A DNA stretch of 64,000 nt from Bradyrhizobium sp. Ai1a-2 (GTDB lineage: Bacteria; Pseudomonadota; Alphaproteobacteria; Rhizobiales; Xanthobacteraceae): contig NZ_AUEZ01000029.1 of the NCBI RefSeq assembly GCF_000426245.1, positions 36,872 to 100,871 on the forward strand, written 5' to 3'. The notes under the pieces were generated by a model, which was given only the letters and a program-made list of their open reading frames with translations, had not been told where the DNA came from and made no database searches. This document shows, one piece after another, positions 63,350-64,000 of this stretch. Numbering within the stretch: the stretch's first letter is position 1; each line of letters begins with the position of its first letter. Both the position numbers and the translations under genes were made by a program.

Positions 63350-63610
63350 ATGGGGATCGCGCCCGTTCGGCAGAGCGATCGGCTCGTTGAATTGACGGCC
63401 GAATCCTGCGCGCAACAATACTTAGCGCTTTACCGGAATTTTCTCGAGCGGACATCCACTGCCGCTCGTGATCCAAGTCGGACATCGCAGGCGGAGACAA
63501 TGAGTGACTGCTTCTCAGCTTGGCAGTCTGCGAACGCCCGAACTTGTGTGATCGCGACCTGCGAACAGCCTGACCAGGACGAAATAAATCAGGTCCTCCT
63601 GCAATCTTAA
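63350..63610 (+). CDS. Putative hypothetical protein
   Basis: 86 residues, cytoplasmic, with four Cys (AESCAQQ, SDCFSAW, RTCVIATCEQP). No clear ribosome binding site and no family. Listed because it occupies its region without competing frames; could be non-coding. Confidence 0.25.
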   Translation: MGIAPVRQSDRLVELTAESCAQQYLALYRNFLERTSTAARDPSRTSQAETMSDCFSAWQSANARTCVIATCEQPDQDEINQVLLQS

Positions 63611-63721
63611 GTGAACTACATTACACGATGCTTGCTATGTTCCGATCGCGTCATCCAAAATGCATCCTAGGAGCCCGTCCAGATAGCTTTCTGGTTGGCG
63701 CATTTCGACACGAAATCCCGC

Positions 63722-64000
63722 TCATGGGGGCCTTGCGAGGTTAGCGAGCTTCACGAGGTTGTGGGCGGTGCAGATTATCGCCCATTCGGCACGCACGTTT
63801 GCCAGGCCCCGCAACAGGAACTGGCGGAAGCCGCGCGCCTGCTTGATCTGTCCGAACACCGCCTCCACGATCTGCTTTCTTAGCCGGTAGGGGGTGTCGA
63901 AGCCGCCATCGGCAATCTTTTTTCTCATCGCCTGTGTCAGCGGTCCGCCGACCTTGCCGTTGTCGGCGGTGGGGCGCTTGGCGCGTCCGGTGGCGATGTA
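63722..64000 (-). mobile_element. IS1182/IS5-type transposase, C-terminal part, cut by the window edge
   Basis: The frame is open to base 64000. It encodes ATGRAKRPTADNGKV, then RLRKQIVEAVFGQIKQARGF and RQFLLRGLANVRAEWAIICT, the C-terminal end of a DDE transposase with the conserved glutamate in VEAVFGQIK. The stop is at 63722. The element's end should lie within the next 50 bases to the left (around 63670-63720); I could not define its terminal repeat with one end only. Confidence 0.8.

Noticed and set aside
1..64000. CRISPR arrays, rRNA genes, prophage modules
   Set aside because: No regularly spaced direct repeats, no rRNA-like stretches and no phage structural genes were seen anywhere in the window.

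Overview
The window is GC-rich, with dense genes, ATGA-type stop/start overlaps and several small degraded genes. It reads as a chromosome segment of a free-living alphaproteobacterium. The gene content (AmiC/AmiR, HutF-type histidine breakdown, encapsulin with DyP peroxidase, FecI/FecR beside a giant haemagglutinin-like exoprotein) fits Bradyrhizobium and relatives best. That placement is inference from content, not from a marker gene.

1-10410: one co-directional amide-utilisation operon. The 3' part of a branched-chain-type binding-protein gene is followed by two ATPases, two permeases, two N,N-dimethylformamidase (DMFase)-type large subunits and one free small subunit. The second permease carries a complete extra small subunit fused to its C-terminus. 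The first large subunit has substitutions at two of the four residues of the known iron site; the second keeps all four. 10411-10834 holds a methyltransferase relic. 10835-12712 is a DyP peroxidase with a C-terminal cargo peptide, followed by its encapsulin shell gene.

12713-15614: gene debris (a haemagglutinin C-terminus relic and an SMP-30-type relic), one FAD-dependent oxidoreductase, and a decayed copy of a small gene that is intact near 61.3 kb. 15615-31052: an STN/TonB-C-like protein, an ECF sigma factor, a FecR-like regulator and a 4244-residue two-partner-secretion-type exoprotein. This looks like a cell-surface signalling cassette without a TonB-dependent receptor.

31656-43334: a second amide locus. 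AmiR (ANTAR) and AmiC-like genes point left. A near-consensus promoter, a leader and a strong intrinsic terminator precede a rightward run of amidase, acetamidase/formamidase, binding protein, permeases (the first frameshifted), two ATPases, an SDR and a second amidase. The arrangement matches AmiC/AmiR antitermination control.

43448-44518 is a membrane-anchored methyltransferase. 44861-54220 is a histidine utilisation locus. hutF, hutC and a nitrate/sulfonate-type ABC transporter read left; hutI, hutH and hutU read right; an overlapping palindrome, probably the HutC operator, lies between them. hutG is not in the window.

54349-64000: a GAF histidine kinase, a decayed unknown gene, an MFS transporter, an AT-richer orphan P-loop (zeta-toxin/kinase-like) gene, a hydroxylaminobenzene-mutase-like membrane protein, a degenerate initiator-tRNA-like sequence, several tiny genes and relics, and the end of an IS transposase running off the right edge. 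This last 10 kb looks like an accessory, decaying region.
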